DNA from: Sphingopyxis lindanitolerans
GTDB taxonomy: Bacteria > Pseudomonadota > Alphaproteobacteria > Sphingomonadales > Sphingomonadaceae
Assembly: GCF_002993885.1 (NCBI RefSeq)
Contig: NZ_CM009578.1
Location: 248,001 to 312,000, forward strand
Reading direction: 5' to 3'
DNA: 64,000 bases
Shown here piece after piece: positions 61,310 to 64,000 of this stretch. Below the pieces are notes generated by a model, which was given only the letters and a program-made list of their open reading frames with translations, was not told the DNA's origin and searched no databases. Positions within the stretch are counted from its first letter, which is position 1. Each line of letters starts with the position of its first letter. The position numbers and the translations under genes were made by a program.

Positions 61310-62650
61310 TCAATTCGCCGCCGCGACGCGCACCGCGTCGCAGATCATGTCGACCACGCGCTCGACCTGCCCGGCATCGTCGCCTTCGGCCATCACGCGG
61401 ATCACGGGTTCGGTGCCCGACGCGCGAATGACGAGGCGGCCGCGGCCGTTCAGTGCCGCTTCGCCCTCGGCGATCGCCGCCTGGACATCGCCGTTCTCGA
61501 GCGGCTTGCCGCCCGCGAAGCGGACATTCTTCAAAAGCTGCGGCACCGGATCGAACTGGTGGAGCAGCTCGCTCGCGGGCTTTGCGGAGCGGACCAACTC
61601 GGCGAGCACCTGCAATCCGGCGAGCGTGCCGTCGCCGGTCGTCGCATGGTCCGACAGGATCATATGCCCCGACTGCTCGCCGCCGACGTTGAACCCGCCG
61701 CTCTTCATCCGCTCGAGGACATAGCGGTCGCCGACCTTGGTCCGCTCGAGCCGCAGCCCCTCGCTTTCCAGAAAACGCTCGAGGCCCAGGTTCGACATCA
61801 CCGTCGCGACGACCCCGCCGCCCTTGAGCAGGCCCTGCCGCGCCCAGCTTGCGCCGATCAGTCCCATGATCTGATCGCCGTCGATGATCGCACCCTTCTC
61901 GTCGACGATGATCAGCCGGTCGGCGTCGCCGTCGAGCGCGATCCCGATGTCGGCGCCGCTCGCGACCACGGTTTCCTGAAGCAGGCCGGGCGCGGTCGAG
62001 CCGCAGCGGTCGTTGATGTTGACGCCGTTCGGGGTGACCCCGACCGCGACGACGTCGGCCCCCAGTTCCCAGAACACCGTCGGCGCGCTGTTATAGGCGG
62101 CGCCATTGGCGCAATCGAGCACGATCTTGAGCCCGTCGAGCCGGACCGATTCGGGCAGGCTCAGCTTCACGGCATGGATATAGCGGCCGCGCGCATCTTC
62201 GATGCGCTTCGCACGCCCGATCAGCGTCGGGTCGGCCAGCCGCGGCTCCTGCGTCAGCCGCTGCTCGATCTGCGCCTCGTCCGCGTCGGACAATTTATAG
62301 CCGTCGGGGCCGAATAATTTGATGCCGTTATCGGCATAGGGATTGTGGCTCGCCGAGATCATGACTCCCAGATCGGCGCGCATCGACCGCGTCAGCATCG
62401 CGACCGCCGGGGTCGGCATCGGCCCGACCTGCACGACGTCCATGCCGACACTGGTAAAGCCCGCGACCAGCGCATTTTCGAGCATATAGCCCGACAATCG
62501 CGTATCCTTGCCGATGACGACGCGATGCTTGTGGGTGCCGCGCAGGAAATGCGCCCCCGCCGCCATGCCGACGCGCATCGCGACTTCGGCGGTCATCGGA
62601 ACCTGGTTGGTCAGCCCGCGAATCCCGTCGGTTCCGAAAAACTTGCGCAT
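61310..62650 (-). CDS. glmM: Phosphoglucosamine mutase
   Basis: A 446-residue enzyme converting glucosamine-6-P to glucosamine-1-P. It begins [14 protein letters not shown], has the active-site serine in [18 protein letters not shown], the metal loop [23 protein letters not shown], and the C-terminal phosphate site [14 protein letters not shown]. Full length. First gene of a run glmM-DUF1272-thiD/VOC. It completes, with glmS and glmU, the UDP-GlcNAc precursor set in this window. Confidence 0.97.
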   Translation of the reverse strand: MRKFFGTDGIRGLTNQVPMTAEVAMRVGMAAGAHFLRGTHKHRVVIGKDTRLSGYMLENALVAGFTSVGMDVVQVGPMPTPAVAMLTRSMRADLGVMISASHNPYADNGIKLFGPDGYKLSDADEAQIEQRLTQEPRLADPTLIGRAKRIEDARGRYIHAVKLSLPESVRLDGLKIVLDCANGAAYNSAPTVFWELGADVVAVGVTPNGVNINDRCGSTAPGLLQETVVASGADIGIALDGDADRLIIVDEKGAIIDGDQIMGLIGASWARQGLLKGGGVVATVMSNLGLERFLESEGLRLERTKVGDRYVLERMKSGGFNVGGEQSGHMILSDHATTGDGTLAGLQVLAELVRSAKPASELLHQFDPVPQLLKNVRFAGGKPLENGDVQAAIAEGEAALNGRGRLVIRASGTEPVIRVMAEGDDAGQVERVVDMICDAVRVAAAN

Positions 62651-62757
62651 GGCACCTCTGCTACCTAATCCGGGGTGCAGGACAAGGCTCGCCCCGGCAC
62701 ACAGGGAGGCCCTAGGTCACCCGTTTTTGCTTGGCAAGCTGGCCGAAAGGTTTGAAC

Positions 62758-64000
62758 TTGAAATCGGCATGGATCATCCTTTCGGCGCTGGTCGCCGGCA
62801 TGCTGCTCGGGATCGGCATCGAAATGCTCTCGCCCGATACCGGCACCGCGTCGCTGCCCTTTGTCGAGCCGATCGGCACCTTGTGGCTGAACGCGCTCAA
62901 GATGACGATCGTGCCGCTCGTCGTCGCGCTGCTCATCACCGGCATCACCGCGACCGCCGACGCCGCGCGCGCGGGCAAGCTCGCGGGGCGCGCGGTCGCG
63001 ACCTTCATCGGCGCCAATCTGCTCGCCGGGATGATGACCCTGCTCGTCCTGCCGTTCCTGCTGCGGCTGTTTCCGCTTTCGACGGCGGCGGCGGAGGGGC
63101 TGCGCCACGGCCTCGGCGGAACCGCCGACGCCACCGCATCACCGGGCTTCGCCGATTTCCTGCTGTCGCTCATCCCGACGAACCCGATCGCCGCCGCGGC
63201 CGATACCGCGATCCTGCCGCTGATCGTCTTTACCGCCATCTTCGCTTTCGCGATCACCCGCATCTCGCCCCCGAACCGCGCGATATTGTCGGGGCTGTTC
63301 AGCGCGCTCGGCGAAGCGATGCTCGTCGTCATCGGCTGGGTTCTCGCGCTCGCGCCGATCGGCGTCTTCGCATTGGGCTATGCGCTGGCGGTCAAGGCCG
63401 GGGTCTCGGCGTTCGGCGGGCTGCTCCATTATGTGCTGATGCTCTCGGCGATCGGTACCGCGACGATCATCCTCGGCCTGTTGCTCGCGGTCCTCGTCGT
63501 CGGCATTCCCCTGCCGCGCTTCCTTCGCGCGATGGTGCCGACCTTCGCGGTCGCGCTCAGCACGCAAAGCTCGCTCGCCAGCCTTCCCGCCATGCTGCGC
63601 GCGACCGCCGACCTGGGCGTCGATCCGAAAAAGGCCGATGTCGTCCTGCCGCTCGCGGTCGCGCTGTTCCGCTTTACCAGCCCGGCGATGAACCTCGCGG
63701 TCGTCGTCTATGTCGCCTGGCTGTTCGGGATCGAACTGACGCCGTGGGAGATGGCGGTCGGCCTCGCGGTCGCGCTGGCGGCGGCGCTCTCTTCGGTCAG
63801 CCTGCCCGGATCGATCAGCTTCGTCACCTCGATCGCGCCGATCGCGATCGCGATGGGGGTGCCCGTCGCACCGCTGGGGCTGCTCGTCGCGGTCGAGACC
63901 TTTCCCGACATCTTCCGCACCCTCGGCAATGTTATCGCCGACGTCGCCGCTACCCAATTCGCCGCCGACGGAGTCGACGACGCCAGCACAGGAGAAACGC
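62758..64000 (+). CDS. Dicarboxylate/amino acid:cation symporter, cut by window end
   Basis: An open frame of at least 414 codons with no stop before the window end. It begins at TTG 62758 (KSAWIILSALVAGMLLGIGI) with AAAGG 7 bp upstream; TTG 62752 is an alternative. The DAACS family pattern is clear: LNALKMTIVPLVVALLITGI, LIPTNPIAAAADTAILPLIV, ALSTQSSLASLPAMLRATAD and PGSISFVTSIAPIAIAMGVP. About eight helices and two re-entrant hairpins are expected. It imports C4-dicarboxylates or acidic amino acids with Na+ or H+. The family averages about 410-440 residues, so little should be missing. Confidence 0.9.
   Translation, partial: MKSAWIILSALVAGMLLGIGIEMLSPDTGTASLPFVEPIGTLWLNALKMTIVPLVVALLITGITATADAARAGKLAGRAVATFIGANLLAGMMTLLVLPFLLRLFPLSTAAAEGLRHGLGGTADATASPGFADFLLSLIPTNPIAAAADTAILPLIVFTAIFAFAITRISPPNRAILSGLFSALGEAMLVVIGWVLALAPIGVFALGYALAVKAGVSAFGGLLHYVLMLSAIGTATIILGLLLAVLVVGIPLPRFLRAMVPTFAVALSTQSSLASLPAMLRATADLGVDPKKADVVLPLAVALFRFTSPAMNLAVVVYVAWLFGIELTPWEMAVGLAVALAAALSSVSLPGSISFVTSIAPIAIAMGVPVAPLGLLVAVETFPDIFRTLGNVIADVAATQFAADGVDDASTGET

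Overview
The window is GC-rich chromosomal DNA of an alphaproteobacterium, most likely a sphingomonad (Sphingopyxis/Sphingomonas-like). Grounds: a CcrM-type GANTC methylase, a petABC bc1 operon, a 39-residue aa3-oxidase subunit IV, DUF1134 and DUF3617 secreted proteins, two TonB-dependent receptors, and intergenic palindromes of the kind common in this order. The species call is inference; no rRNA is present.

Layout. (1) 90-9796: an accessory module between two convergent tRNA-Ser genes (CGA and GCT). Next to each tRNA 3' end are mobile-element remnants: a frameshifted lytic transglycosylase fragment with an HTH-like stretch on the left, and an integrase N-terminus on the right. The cargo is one minus-strand block: LuxR/MalT-like regulator, hydantoinase/oxoprolinase-like protein, DUF917 protein, Asp/Glu/hydantoin racemase and a TonB-dependent receptor. 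It looks like an uptake and catabolism cluster for a (thio)hydantoin or lactam compound. A shared 11-bp motif, CTACCNAGTAG, lies before the regulator and before the operon. (2) 10-25 kb: housekeeping genes (DUF1134, apt, petABC, trmL, hemF, two paralogous membrane proteins, lipB, queE/queC, hslO, argF, argD, a flavin oxidoreductase). (3) 25-34.5 kb: divergent lrp/lysE pair, aldo/keto reductase, Tat/lipobox dienelactone hydrolase, a 925-residue trimeric autotransporter with an alanine-rich heptad stalk, a winged-helix/TPR regulator and a HAD phosphatase. (4) 34.5-40.5 kb: glmS with a translationally coupled PD-(D/E)XK-like protein, a PIN/RHH toxin-antitoxin cassette, GNAT, glmU and gph. (5) 40.6-43.2 kb: a little-understood HprK-related kinase / PqqD-like / nucleotidyltransferase trio behind a MarR regulator. 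(6) 43.3-54.7 kb: TonB receptor-maiA, a di-heme cytochrome with a beta-helix partner, a RacX/YgeA-type racemase lacking one catalytic cysteine, pntAB, the small oxidase subunit, and an NtrC-like AAA+ regulator with altered GAFTGA and Walker B motifs. (7) 54.8-64 kb: folP, ccrM with nine GANTC sites in 152 bp of its leader, two small secreted proteins, an SDR, rnhB, a ThiD-VOC fusion, a DUF1272 protein, glmM and a dicarboxylate/cation symporter cut by the window end.

The three GlcNAc-precursor genes glmS, glmU and glmM are all here. Several inverted-repeat intergenic elements recur, including two 83-bp copies about 28.5 kb apart. The most rewarding targets are the GANTC cluster before ccrM, the HprK-rel/PqqD/nucleotidyltransferase trio, and the tRNA-Ser-bounded hydantoin-type island with its shared operator candidate.
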